NCBI GenBank assembly: GCA_003152145.1
Contig: PLZL01000346.1
Span: 11,045-17,027 of the forward strand
Direction of reading: 5' to 3'
Length of the DNA: 5,983 nt
DNA from: Limisphaerales bacterium
GTDB taxonomy: Bacteria > Verrucomicrobiota > Verrucomicrobiae > Limisphaerales > UBA11358
A model generated the notes under the pieces. It saw only the letters and a list, made by a program, of their open reading frames with translations, had not been told where the DNA came from and searched no databases. The stretch's first letter is position 1, and each line of letters opens with the position of its first letter. A program made the position numbers and the translations under genes. Below are positions 1 through 5,354 of this stretch, piece by piece.

Positions 1-600
1 ATTTTTGGCTCCGGCAAGACGCCGGAACAGGTCGTGCAAATTGCGGAAAAACTTTGGGCGCACGACCAGCGGGTGCTGGCCACGCGGATCACCGTTGAAC
101 ATGCCCGTGCCTTGCGGAAAAAATTCAAACGCGCCGTTTATCATCCGCTCGCCCGTTGCGTGACCATCGAGAAAAAATCGCTGCCCAAGCGCCCTGGATT
201 TATCGCCGTCGTTTGCGCCGGCACCAGCGATTTGCCGGTGGCCGAAGAAGCCGCCGTCACCGCGGAAGTCATGGGCAACCGCGTGGAAAGAATTCACGAT
301 GTCGGAATCGCCGGGCTTCACCGGATGCTCGCGCGGCTGGAAACGATTCAGAAAGCGAACGTCATCGTCGCCGTCGCCGGGATGGAAGGAGCGCTGCCGA
401 GCGTCGTCGCGGGTCTCGTCGCCAGGCCCGTGATCGCCGTGCCGACCAGCATTGGCTATGGCGCAAGCTTTGGCGGCATCGCCGCGCTGCTGGCCATGTT
501 GAACAGTTGCGCCAGCGGCGTGACCGTGGTGAACATTGACAACGGCTTCGGCGCCGGATATGCCGCGAGCCAGATTAACGCGCTCGTTTCGCAAAAATGA
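1..600 (+). CDS. larB: LarB, NPN cofactor biosynthesis carboxylase/hydrolase (5' end missing)
   Basis: LarB carries out the first step of nickel-pincer nucleotide synthesis: it carboxylates the pyridine ring of nicotinic acid adenine dinucleotide and hydrolyses the phosphoanhydride bond. The frame is open from base 1 ([12 protein letters not shown]), so the true start lies upstream; the GTG at 34 is internal. About 199 codons are present against roughly 250 in the family, so some 50 N-terminal residues are missing. The C-terminal part is the PurE-like domain, with [12 protein letters not shown] (bases about 217-252), [11 protein letters not shown], and [19 protein letters not shown]. The Cys at 508-510 in LNSCASG matches the cysteine reported to attack the pyridine ring in Lactobacillus LarB. 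It overlaps larC by ATGA, indicating translational coupling. Identification is secure from these motifs and from the following larC and larE. Confidence 0.94.
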   Translation: MFGSGKTPEQVVQIAEKLWAHDQRVLATRITVEHARALRKKFKRAVYHPLARCVTIEKKSLPKRPGFIAVVCAGTSDLPVAEEAAVTAEVMGNRVERIHDVGIAGLHRMLARLETIQKANVIVAVAGMEGALPSVVAGLVARPVIAVPTSIGYGASFGGIAALLAMLNSCASGVTVVNIDNGFGAGYAASQINALVSQK

Positions 601-1898
601 AAATCCTTTACCTCGATCTCTTCAGCGGCATCGCGGGCGACATGTTCATCGCCGCGCTGCTCGACCTCGGTGCGGACGCGCACAAACTGGAACGCGAGTT
701 GAAGAAACTCAAGCTCGACGGCTATCACCTCCACATTTCGCGCCAGCAGAAATCCGCCATAACCGGCGTGAAATTTGACGTCCACGTCGCGCATGACCCC
801 GGCCACGCGCACGAACACGAACATCACCACGACCATGCGCGTGATGACAGCCGCAATTTTTCGGAAATCAAACAACTGATTTCGCGCAGCAAACTGTCCG
901 GGTGGGTGAAACAGAAATCCATCGCCGTGTTTCAGCGCATCGCGGAAGCAGAGGGAAAAATCCACGGTCTGCCGCCGGGAAAAGTCCATTTCCACGAGGT
1001 CGGCGCGGTGGATTCCATCGTGGACATCGTCGGCGCGGCCATCGCGCTGGAAATGCTTGGCAGACCGCGCGTATTTGCCTCACCAGTGATTGAAGGCACA
1101 GGCTGGATAGATTGCGCGCACGGCCGTTTTCCGGTTCCCGCGCCGGCCACGCTGGCAATTCTCGGCGCGCGCGGCATCGGCGTCACGCAATGCGACGAGC
1201 CGCATGAACTCGTTACACCTACCGGCGCGGCACTGCTCGCAGAATTCGTCGAGAGCTTCGGAGCGATGGAAAATCTCGTCGCCGAAAAAATTGGTTTTGG
1301 CCTCGGCACCCGCGACAACAAAACGCGGCCAAATGTGCTGCGCGCGGTGCTGGGTAGGACAGGCGTCGCGCCTGTCTCCAATCTCAATTCCCGCTCAAGC
1401 GGAAAATTTACGTCAGAGACAGGCGCGACGCCTGTCCAACACGCTTTGGATTGGGAAACCGACCGCATTGCCGTGCTGGAAACGAATCTGGACGATTGCA
1501 CCGGGGAAATTCTCGGCAGCTTTTTCGAAACGGCTTTGGCTGCCGGCGCGCTGGACGTTTTTCACACGCTGGTCCAGATGAAGAAAAACCGGCCCGGCGT
1601 TTTGCTCACGGTTTTGTGCGCGGAAACGGACGCGGATAAATTCAACGAATTGATGCTGCGCGAGACCACCGCGTTCGGCGTGCGCAAGACGATTGCTGAA
1701 CGACGGAAATTGCGCCGGGAACTTGCCGGAGTGAAAACCGCGTTCGGCGAAGTGACCGTGAAAATCGGCCGGCTTGGTGGTAAAGTGGTTCAGGCCGCGC
1801 CGGAATTTGAATCGGCCAAAAAACTGGCGACACAAAGAAAAGTGCCGGTGAAACAAATTTATCAGGCGGCGGTTCAGGCCGCGAAGAACTTGAAGTGA
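597..1898 (+). CDS. larC: LarC, nickel insertion protein (CTP-dependent cyclometallase)
   Basis: LarC places nickel into the dithiolated pincer nucleotide in a CTP-dependent cyclometallation, the last step of cofactor synthesis. The 433-residue product opens with the family signature [21 protein letters not shown]. Residues 63-80 are a His-rich loop with nine histidines, a likely Ni2+ store or delivery site. [19 protein letters not shown] follows, and the C-terminal domain starts near [12 protein letters not shown] with GALDVF and QMKKNRPG. Start is the ATG overlapping the larB stop (ATGA). In Lactobacillus plantarum LarC comes from two ORFs joined by programmed frameshifting; here it is one continuous frame. 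Residues 254-281 are an extra segment encoded by a palindromic repeat in the interdomain linker (separate entry). Without it the length would be about 405, normal for the family. The larC stop overlaps the larE start by one base. Confidence 0.94.
   Translation: MKILYLDLFSGIAGDMFIAALLDLGADAHKLERELKKLKLDGYHLHISRQQKSAITGVKFDVHVAHDPGHAHEHEHHHDHARDDSRNFSEIKQLISRSKLSGWVKQKSIAVFQRIAEAEGKIHGLPPGKVHFHEVGAVDSIVDIVGAAIALEMLGRPRVFASPVIEGTGWIDCAHGRFPVPAPATLAILGARGIGVTQCDEPHELVTPTGAALLAEFVESFGAMENLVAEKIGFGLGTRDNKTRPNVLRAVLGRTGVAPVSNLNSRSSGKFTSETGATPVQHALDWETDRIAVLETNLDDCTGEILGSFFETALAAGALDVFHTLVQMKKNRPGVLLTVLCAETDADKFNELMLRETTAFGVRKTIAERRKLRRELAGVKTAFGEVTVKIGRLGGKVVQAAPEFESAKKLATQRKVPVKQIYQAAVQAAKNLK
1357..1437 (+). 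repeat. In-frame palindromic element inside larC
   Basis: Two perfect 22-bp inverted repeats (1357-1378 and 1416-1437) flank a 37-base core. Each arm is itself a hairpin: GACAGGCG-TCG-CGCCTGTC on the left and GACAGGCG-CGA-CGCCTGTC on the right. The core holds a third small hairpin, CCGC-TCAA-GCGG at 1391-1402. The larC frame reads TGVAPVS at one end and ETGATPV at the other. The minus strand at the same place also reads TGVAPVS...ETGATPV, so the element encodes the same peptide ends in both orientations. It is stop-free in all three forward frames and one reverse frame. It interrupts the otherwise conserved join between [10 protein letters not shown] and the second LarC domain. It resembles in concept the Rickettsia palindromic elements that insert inside genes; I recall similar peptides in Verrucomicrobiota proteins but cannot check that here. 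Confidence 0.9.
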
Positions 1899-2770
1899 TG
1901 AGCGAAGCAATCGAAAAGCTGGAGAAATTGCAGACGTTGGTGAAAAGCTACGGTTCGTGCCTGGTGGCATATTCCGGCGGCGTGGACTCGGTATTTCTGG
2001 CGCGCGTCACGCACGAGGTGCTCGGCAAGCGCGCGCTGGCGGTGATCGCCGATTCACCGAGTTTGCCGCGCCGTGAACTGGCGGAGGCACTCGACATCGC
2101 GGCGAAATTTTCCTTTCCCGTCCGCGTCATCCAGACGCGGGAATTTGCCAACAAAAACTACACCACGAATCCGGCGAACCGCTGCTATTTCTGCAAACAC
2201 GAATTGTTTGAGAAGTTGACTCCGCTGGCGCGGGCGGAGAATTTCGCGGTAATTGCCTATGGCGAAAATGCGAGCGACAATGGCGATTTCCGTCCCGGGG
2301 CGCAGGCGGCGGCGGAATTTCAAGTGCGCGCCCCGCTCAAGGAAGCGGGCCTGACGAAGGCGGAAATCCGCGAGCTGTCCGCGCAACTCGGCCTGCCGAC
2401 GGCGGACAAGCCGCAAATGGCGTGCTTGAGTTCACGCGTGCCCTATGGCGAAATAGTGACGCCGGCCAAGCTGCGGATGATCGAGCTGGCGGAATATGTT
2501 TTGCGCGATCTCGGCTTCCACGATGTGCGTGTCAGACACCATGAGTTTAAGGTGACAGGAGAGATCGGCTCCGCCACGGGTCGCCCGGCACTCGTCACGC
2601 ATCTCGCCCGCATTGAGGTTGGCCCGGCGGAAATGGGAAAATTTCTTGCGGACGGTGTGGCGGGCAAAATCGCCGGGGCATTGGAAAAAATTGGCTACGC
2701 GCACGTCACGCTGGATTTGCACGGTTACCGTCGCGGCAGCATGAATGGAGCACTGAACCCGGCGGCGTAG
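1898..2770 (+). CDS. larE: LarE, ATP-dependent sulfur transferase for NPN cofactor
   Basis: LarE adenylates the carboxylates of the LarB product and replaces them with thiocarboxylates, supplying both sulfurs of the pincer. The 290-residue product has the PP-loop ATP-pyrophosphatase motif SGGVDS at residues 26-31. NRCYFCKHELF follows, with Cys96 and Cys99, then ACLSSRVPYG with Cys176. Cys176 sits at exactly the number of the sacrificial sulfur-donor cysteine of Lactobacillus plantarum LarE. The extra CxxC gives three cysteines, the pattern described for [4Fe-4S] LarE proteins such as that of Thermotoga maritima, which can transfer sulfur without destroying themselves. The chosen start is the ATG at 1898, which overlaps the larC stop as TGATG; a GTG one codon earlier (1895) is possible. 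It is the last gene of the operon, and a 177-base gap follows. Confidence 0.94.
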   Translation: MSEAIEKLEKLQTLVKSYGSCLVAYSGGVDSVFLARVTHEVLGKRALAVIADSPSLPRRELAEALDIAAKFSFPVRVIQTREFANKNYTTNPANRCYFCKHELFEKLTPLARAENFAVIAYGENASDNGDFRPGAQAAAEFQVRAPLKEAGLTKAEIRELSAQLGLPTADKPQMACLSSRVPYGEIVTPAKLRMIELAEYVLRDLGFHDVRVRHHEFKVTGEIGSATGRPALVTHLARIEVGPAEMGKFLADGVAGKIAGALEKIGYAHVTLDLHGYRRGSMNGALNPAA

Positions 2771-2812
2771 CCGGCATTTATATTATTGGGCCTGCAATCA
2801 GGAGGCGCTGGC

Positions 2813-2837
2813 GAAACCCTGCGTTAAAAGCAGTTTC
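2813..2837 (+). terminator. Weak hairpin after larE, possible terminator
   Basis: GAAA-CC-CTGC, loop GTTAAAA, then GCAG-TTTC forms an eight-pair stem with a two-base bulge, followed by the mild T-rich stretch AATTTTC. It lies in the gap after the lar operon and before a separate regulator gene, where termination is expected. The stem is AT-rich at its base and the T-tract is poor, so this is a suggestion only. I see nothing else in 2771-2912. Confidence 0.2.
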
Positions 2838-2912
2838 AATTTTCAGGATACGGACAGCGTCAACCTTGCAAGCCGCCGCCGAATCGGTGCTCAAAAATTA
2901 TTTCATTTCTTA

Positions 2913-2940
2913 TTGAACAAACCAGAGGATATGGCATACT
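2913..2940 (+). promoter_or_regulatory. Candidate promoter for the GbsR-like regulator
   Basis: TTGAAC (2913-2918), a 16-base spacer, and CATACT (2935-2940) give four of six matches to each sigma-70 hexamer. The -10-like box ends seven bases before the ATG at 2948, so transcription would start about at the start codon and give a leaderless mRNA. No Shine-Dalgarno sequence is correctly placed: AGAGGA at 2923-2928 is about 20 bases from the ATG. That purine run sits instead just before ATG 2931, which opens a six-codon frame (MAYSCP) whose stop overlaps the regulator ATG as ATGA. Confidence 0.3.
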
Positions 2941-2947
2941 CCTGTCC

Positions 2948-3466
2948 ATGAAGAGAAATTCCGTGGAAAACAGGGCGGCGGGGGCGGCCTCCTTGAATCC
3001 GGTGGAGGTTGAGGTCATCCACCTGTTCGTGCAGCTTTCCCGTGCGCTGGGCCAGCCGCCTTCCGTTGCCGAAATCTACGGCCTGCTGTTCGTTTCTCCG
3101 CGCCCCCTGCCGCAGGACGAATTCTTTGAGCGGCTGAACTTGAGCAAGGGGACGGCCAGCCAGGGCCTGCGGTATCTGCTGGATTTGGGTGCGGTGCGGA
3201 CGGTCTATGTGGCGGCGGACCGCCGCGCTCATTACGAAGCCGTGGCTGAACTGCGCAATCTGGCCGGGCGTTTCCTGCGCCAGCAGATCCTCACCCATTT
3301 TGAGGACAGCGGGACCCGGCTGGCGCGACTCGCCGTCGAGGCGCAGAAACTTCCGGACGAACAACGCAAATTTGCTGTCGGACGCGCGAAGATGCTCCGC
3401 AGTTGGGAAAGGAATGCAAAACGAGTTTTGCCGCTGGTGATGAAAATCTTGGGCAATGGCAGGTGA
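2948..3466 (+). CDS. GbsR/MarR-family transcriptional regulator
   Basis: This is a 172-residue winged-helix DNA-binding protein of the GbsR branch of the MarR superfamily, a soluble repressor-type regulator. Visible are the family features LGQPPSVAEIYGLLF (residues 34-48), the helix-turn-helix PLPQDEFFERLNLSKGTASQGLRYL (53-77 region, recognition helix SKGTASQGLRYL) and the wing LGAVRTVYVAADRRAHYEA (80-98). The remainder is helical, Arg- and Lys-rich, and probably dimerises. GbsR members control varied targets such as glycine-betaine uptake and synthesis, polysaccharide export and efflux. No divergent or co-directional target gene adjoins it, so its target cannot be named. The ATG at 2948 is the first good start that keeps the full domain; it has no Shine-Dalgarno sequence. 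The product is complete and looks intact. Confidence 0.87.
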   Translation: MKRNSVENRAAGAASLNPVEVEVIHLFVQLSRALGQPPSVAEIYGLLFVSPRPLPQDEFFERLNLSKGTASQGLRYLLDLGAVRTVYVAADRRAHYEAVAELRNLAGRFLRQQILTHFEDSGTRLARLAVEAQKLPDEQRKFAVGRAKMLRSWERNAKRVLPLVMKILGNGR

Positions 3467-3735
3467 GACGGCCCGATCGAGGCTTGTGATGCCTCATGCA
3501 ATACATAACCGCCGGTTGAAGGAATTGTGGACAGCCCGCGGGGAAGCAGCGAATGGGTTCTGGCAAAAAGTTTTGCCGGAAGGCCACGTGCGGCAGCTTG
3601 TCTTCGAGGGAAAAGCTGAAAACAAAACAGTGAAGGCAAAAAAGATTTCGACTTTCCGATGATGCGCGCGGAAACGGACAAGGCCAGACTGGAGGCTTTT
3701 ATGATCGCCGCAAGCGCCTGAAATGATTTTGTTGC
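3467..3735 (+). other. Gene-poor stretch with a possible decayed small ORF
   Basis: No gene is recognised here. One frame (ATG at 3456, overlapping the regulator's 3' end, or ATG at 3489) runs to a stop at 3660-3662 and reads ELWTARGEAANGFWQKVLPE before ending KAKKISTFR. Directly at its A-run (3639-3644) another frame continues as KKDFDFPMMRAETDKARLEA and stops at 3719-3721. Joining the two by a one-base shift at the A-run would give a product of roughly 77-88 residues. The protein-like composition of both parts suggests a frameshifted remnant, but I know no family for it and it may be noncoding. Confidence 0.25.
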
Positions 3736-3766
3736 TTTCTACTTTCTGATTTCTGATTTTTTATTC
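3736..3766 (+). repeat. Short TTTCNNN heptamer array before the nucleotidyltransferase
   Basis: TTTCTAC, TTTCTGA and TTTCTGA follow each other exactly every seven bases (3736-3756), then degenerate into T-rich sequence ending six bases from the ATG at 3772. The same seven-base pattern recurs inverted at 4499-4631 and in this orientation at 5273-5347. The gene behind it has no Shine-Dalgarno sequence, so this pyrimidine-rich stretch is its whole leader. Confidence 0.75.
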
Positions 3767-3771
3767 AACCC

Positions 3772-4281
3772 ATGGAAGTCCGGAGCGTCAAAGCCATCGT
3801 GAAATCGTTGAACGACGCGCAGGTGCAATACTTGATCGTGGGCGGAGTGGCGGTTGTGGCGCATGGATACGAACGGCTCACCAAAGACCTTGACCTCGTC
3901 ATCAGTTTGGAGCGGGAAAACATTGTTCGTGGACTTCGCGCATTGATGGCCATAGGTTACCAAATGAGAATTCCCGTGACCCCGGAGCAGTTCGCAGACC
4001 CGGAATTACGCGAACAGTGGCGGCGGGAAAAACACATGGTTGTTTTGCCGTTATGGAGCGACTTGCATCGCCGCACACCGGTGGATGTGTTTGTTTATGA
4101 GCCATTTGATTTTGCGAAGGAATGGAAGCGCGCGCTGCGTCTGCCGGTATTTGGAAACGAACTGGCCGCCATCGTCGGTTATTCCGCCTTGCTGAAGCTT
4201 AAAGAATCCGCCGGGCGCAGGCAGGACCTGGCGGATGTCGAAAAATTGCGCAAACTTGATCCGCGTCGGAAAAAGCCATGA
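3772..4281 (+). CDS. Nucleotidyltransferase-fold protein (AbiEii/DUF6036-like)
   Basis: This 169-residue soluble protein has the pol-beta nucleotidyltransferase signature: IVGGVAVVAHGYERLTKDLDLV (residues 22-43), with Gly24-Gly25, Arg35, Asp39 and Asp41 as the GG...DxD metal site. VDVFV with Asp106 is the likely third acidic residue. The C-terminal LKLKESAGRRQDLADVEKL (141-159) is the conserved helix typical of this family. Related proteins are often annotated as AbiEii-like or minimal nucleotidyltransferases, some of them toxins that modify tRNA or partner proteins with NMP; the substrate here is unknown. All motif residues are present, so it looks active. It overlaps the next gene by ATGA and is probably co-translated with it. 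Start is the ATG directly after a TTTCNNN array; no Shine-Dalgarno sequence is seen. The family is firm; toxin or defence function is inference. Confidence 0.85.
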   Translation: MEVRSVKAIVKSLNDAQVQYLIVGGVAVVAHGYERLTKDLDLVISLERENIVRGLRALMAIGYQMRIPVTPEQFADPELREQWRREKHMVVLPLWSDLHRRTPVDVFVYEPFDFAKEWKRALRLPVFGNELAAIVGYSALLKLKESAGRRQDLADVEKLRKLDPRRKKP

Positions 4282-4637
4282 CCAAGAAGGAACTATATGC
4301 CCACCCGGGATGGGAATCTTGCACGTTCGAAGGCGCCGAAATGAGCACGCTGTTGTTGGGGCTGCAAACGACTTTCCGCGAAAAACTCGAATGGCTCGAA
4401 GAAGCCGAGACCCTGGCGTTGCGACTCCAGGGAAAACTGGATGCGCCCCCGGCGTCGCAACCTCCGGCCCTGAACGACGCGTCGATCAAAAGCGGAAGAT
4501 TGAAATTTGGGATCCGAGGTCAGAAGTCGGAAGCCGGAAAGCTGAAATGTGAAAACTCGAAACCAAAAACAGAAAGTGGAAATTGGGAAAACAGAAAGCG
4601 AAAAACCAAAGTAGAAAATAGAAATGAGAAAGTGTAA
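4278..4637 (+). CDS. Small helical partner of the nucleotidyltransferase, repeat-extended C-terminus
   Basis: I do not know a named function. Residues 1-55 look like a genuine folded domain: HPGWESCTFEGAEM followed by an amphipathic helical stretch, LLLGLQTTFREKLEWLEEAE, rich in Leu, Glu and Lys. Residues 56-72 are a Pro/Ala/Ser linker. From about residue 74 to the end (119) the protein is only Lys/Glu/Asn/Ser-rich low complexity, because the frame has read into a degenerate NNNGAAA heptamer array (4499-4631). The native stop was probably lost and the tail is likely disordered. The start overlaps the nucleotidyltransferase stop (ATGA), and small helical proteins coupled to such enzymes often act as antitoxin or specificity partner, though that is only suggestive here. 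The N-terminal domain is more certain than the tail. Confidence 0.7.
   Translation: MTKKELYAHPGWESCTFEGAEMSTLLLGLQTTFREKLEWLEEAETLALRLQGKLDAPPASQPPALNDASIKSGRLKFGIRGQKSEAGKLKCENSKPKTESGNWENRKRKTKVENRNEKV
4499..4631 (-). repeat. Long degenerate TTTCNNN heptamer array, inverted
   Basis: On the + strand this is a run of units ending in GAAA about every seven bases (for example GCTGAAA, CTCGAAA, GTGGAAA, TGAGAAA), roughly 18 degenerate units. On the minus strand it reads as TTTCNNN, the pattern seen before the genes at 3772 and 5355. It forms the last third of the partner gene. Seven is not a multiple of three, so the encoded peptide drifts with a seven-residue period (three units). Confidence 0.75.
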
Positions 4638-4650
4638 CGAAACAAAGACA

Positions 4651-4677
4651 GGCAGTTTGCCAAAAAAGCAACTTGCC
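4651..4677 (+). promoter_or_regulatory. Inverted repeat, candidate antitoxin operator
   Basis: GGCAGTTTGC (4651-4660), loop CAAAAAA, and GCAACTTGCC (4668-4677) form an imperfect 10-bp inverted repeat with two mismatches. Its right arm overlaps the candidate -35 box of the antitoxin gene. Toxin-antitoxin operons are usually autorepressed through palindromes at this position, so this is a reasonable operator candidate; it could also be chance. Confidence 0.3.
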
Positions 4678-4700
4678 GGTTCATGTCCTTGGGGTAAATT
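4673..4700 (+). promoter_or_regulatory. Candidate promoter of the antitoxin-toxin operon
   Basis: TTGCCG (4673-4678), a 16-base spacer, and TAAATT (4695-4700) lie just before the ATG at 4707. The -10-like box ends six bases before the start codon, again fitting a leaderless transcript. Spacing and geometry match the candidate promoter of the regulator gene at 2948. Confidence 0.35.
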
Positions 4701-4706
4701 CGAGAC

Positions 4707-4922
4707 ATGGCTGTGATATCCGTTGACCAGATGACGCTGCAAGAAAAGCTGCTCGCGATGGAGGCTTTGTGGGACGATTTATGCCGGCGCGAAGCCGGCC
4801 TGCCCATGCTTCAGTGGCACAAGGATCTTCTGGATGAACGCGAGCGGCTGATTCGTGACGGCAAAGCACGGTTCACCGACTGGGAAACCGCCAAACGCAG
4901 GATTACCGGGCAGACGTCATGA
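4707..4922 (+). CDS. Addiction-module antitoxin, PF09720/TIGR02574-like
   Basis: This 71-residue protein resembles the putative addiction-module component family, small unstable antitoxins that neutralise ParE/RelE-type toxins. Typical features are MTLQEKLLAMEALWDDLCRR at residues 9-28 (family pattern: a Leu-rich helix ending in LW-D-L), a middle HKDLLDERERLIRDGKARF (38-56), and a closing WETAKRRI (59-66). The length is normal. It overlaps the toxin reading frame by ATGA, the classic antitoxin-first arrangement. The start at 4707 has no Shine-Dalgarno sequence but has promoter-like boxes at leaderless distance and an inverted repeat for possible autoregulation. Because the downstream toxin frame is broken, this antitoxin is probably orphaned unless it counters related toxins elsewhere in the genome. 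Confidence 0.86.
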   Translation: MAVISVDQMTLQEKLLAMEALWDDLCRREAGLPMLQWHKDLLDERERLIRDGKARFTDWETAKRRITGQTS

Positions 4923-5218
4923 ACATCAAAATACTCGATCAGGCGGAAGCTGATTTGATCGAGGGATTTCATTTTTAAGAAACACAACAGACCGGAATTG
5001 GGGACTATTTTCTGGCGAACCTGTATGCGGACATCGAATCGCTCCGTCTTTATGGCGGCATCCACCTGAAGCCATACAAAAATTATCACAGGCTGCTTTC
5101 CAAACGGTTTCCCTTTGCGGTTTTTTACACGGTGAATGACAAAACTGTTTTCATTCATGCCGTTCTGGACTGCCGTCGGGATCCAGCTTGGTTACGCAAG
5201 CGATTGGGCGGATCCTGA
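4919..5218 (+). pseudogene. ParE/RelE-family toxin with an in-frame TAA at codon 20
   Basis: The frame starting at the ATGA overlap reads MNIKILDQAEADLIEGFHF, then TAA (4976-4978), then continues in the same frame for 79 codons to TGA at 5216-5218. The downstream part is plainly ParE-like: YFLANLYADIESLRLYGGIH, HRLLSKRFPFAVFYTV and the C-terminal AVLDCRRDPAWLRKRL. The family usually has FYE at the stop position, so TAA most likely replaced a Tyr codon (TAC or TAT) by one substitution. No indel is involved, since the frame is unchanged. Codons 21-99 show no other stop, so the lesion is recent, suppressed, or a sequencing error. No in-frame ATG allows a restart. Intact, such toxins inhibit gyrase (ParE) or cleave mRNA (RelE); this sequence does not tell which. 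Confidence 0.9.
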
Positions 5219-5272
5219 TCCAGGATTTGCAGGGAAAAAGCGGAAATAAATGACGCCGGCGGCCATGATCAA

Positions 5273-5347
5273 TTTCAACTTTCCCAACCCATTTCAGATT
5301 TTTTGATGTGATTTCCGATTTCGGCTTTCTGTTTTCTCAATTTCTGC
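5273..5347 (+). repeat. TTTCNNN heptamer array before the epimerase gene
   Basis: TTTCAAC, TTTCAGA, TTTCCGA, TTTCGGC, TTTCTGT and TTTCTGC occur in near seven-base register, with a few spacers and degenerate units between them, up to eight bases before the ATG at 5355. Orientation and placement match the array before the gene at 3772. The rest of the gap (5219-5272) shows no recognisable feature. Confidence 0.75.
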
Positions 5348-5354
5348 TTTTATT

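Noticed and set aside
34..36. GTG at 34 as the larB start
   Set aside because: The frame upstream encodes conserved LarB residues (FGSGKTPEQ), so the gene begins before the window.
456..995. Long minus-strand open frames across the lar genes and elsewhere
   Set aside because: They are antisense shadows of well-identified + strand genes in GC-rich DNA and have no recognisable domains.
1357..1437. Reading the hairpins in larC as a transcription terminator or as a programmed frameshift signal
   Set aside because: There is no T-tract after the stems, and the larC frame is continuous through the element, so neither is needed. The repeat explanation fits better.
4293..4742. Minus-strand frame rich in FSFSVF-type residues
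   Set aside because: It is only the reverse reading of the heptamer array and of the partner gene.
5212..5226. ATCCTG-ATC-CAGGAT hairpin at the toxin stop as a terminator
   Set aside because: Six-pair stem with no T-tract following; too weak to list as a feature.
3736..5347. Heptamer arrays as a CRISPR array
   Set aside because: Units are seven bases and degenerate, with no conserved 25-40 base repeats, unique spacers or cas genes.
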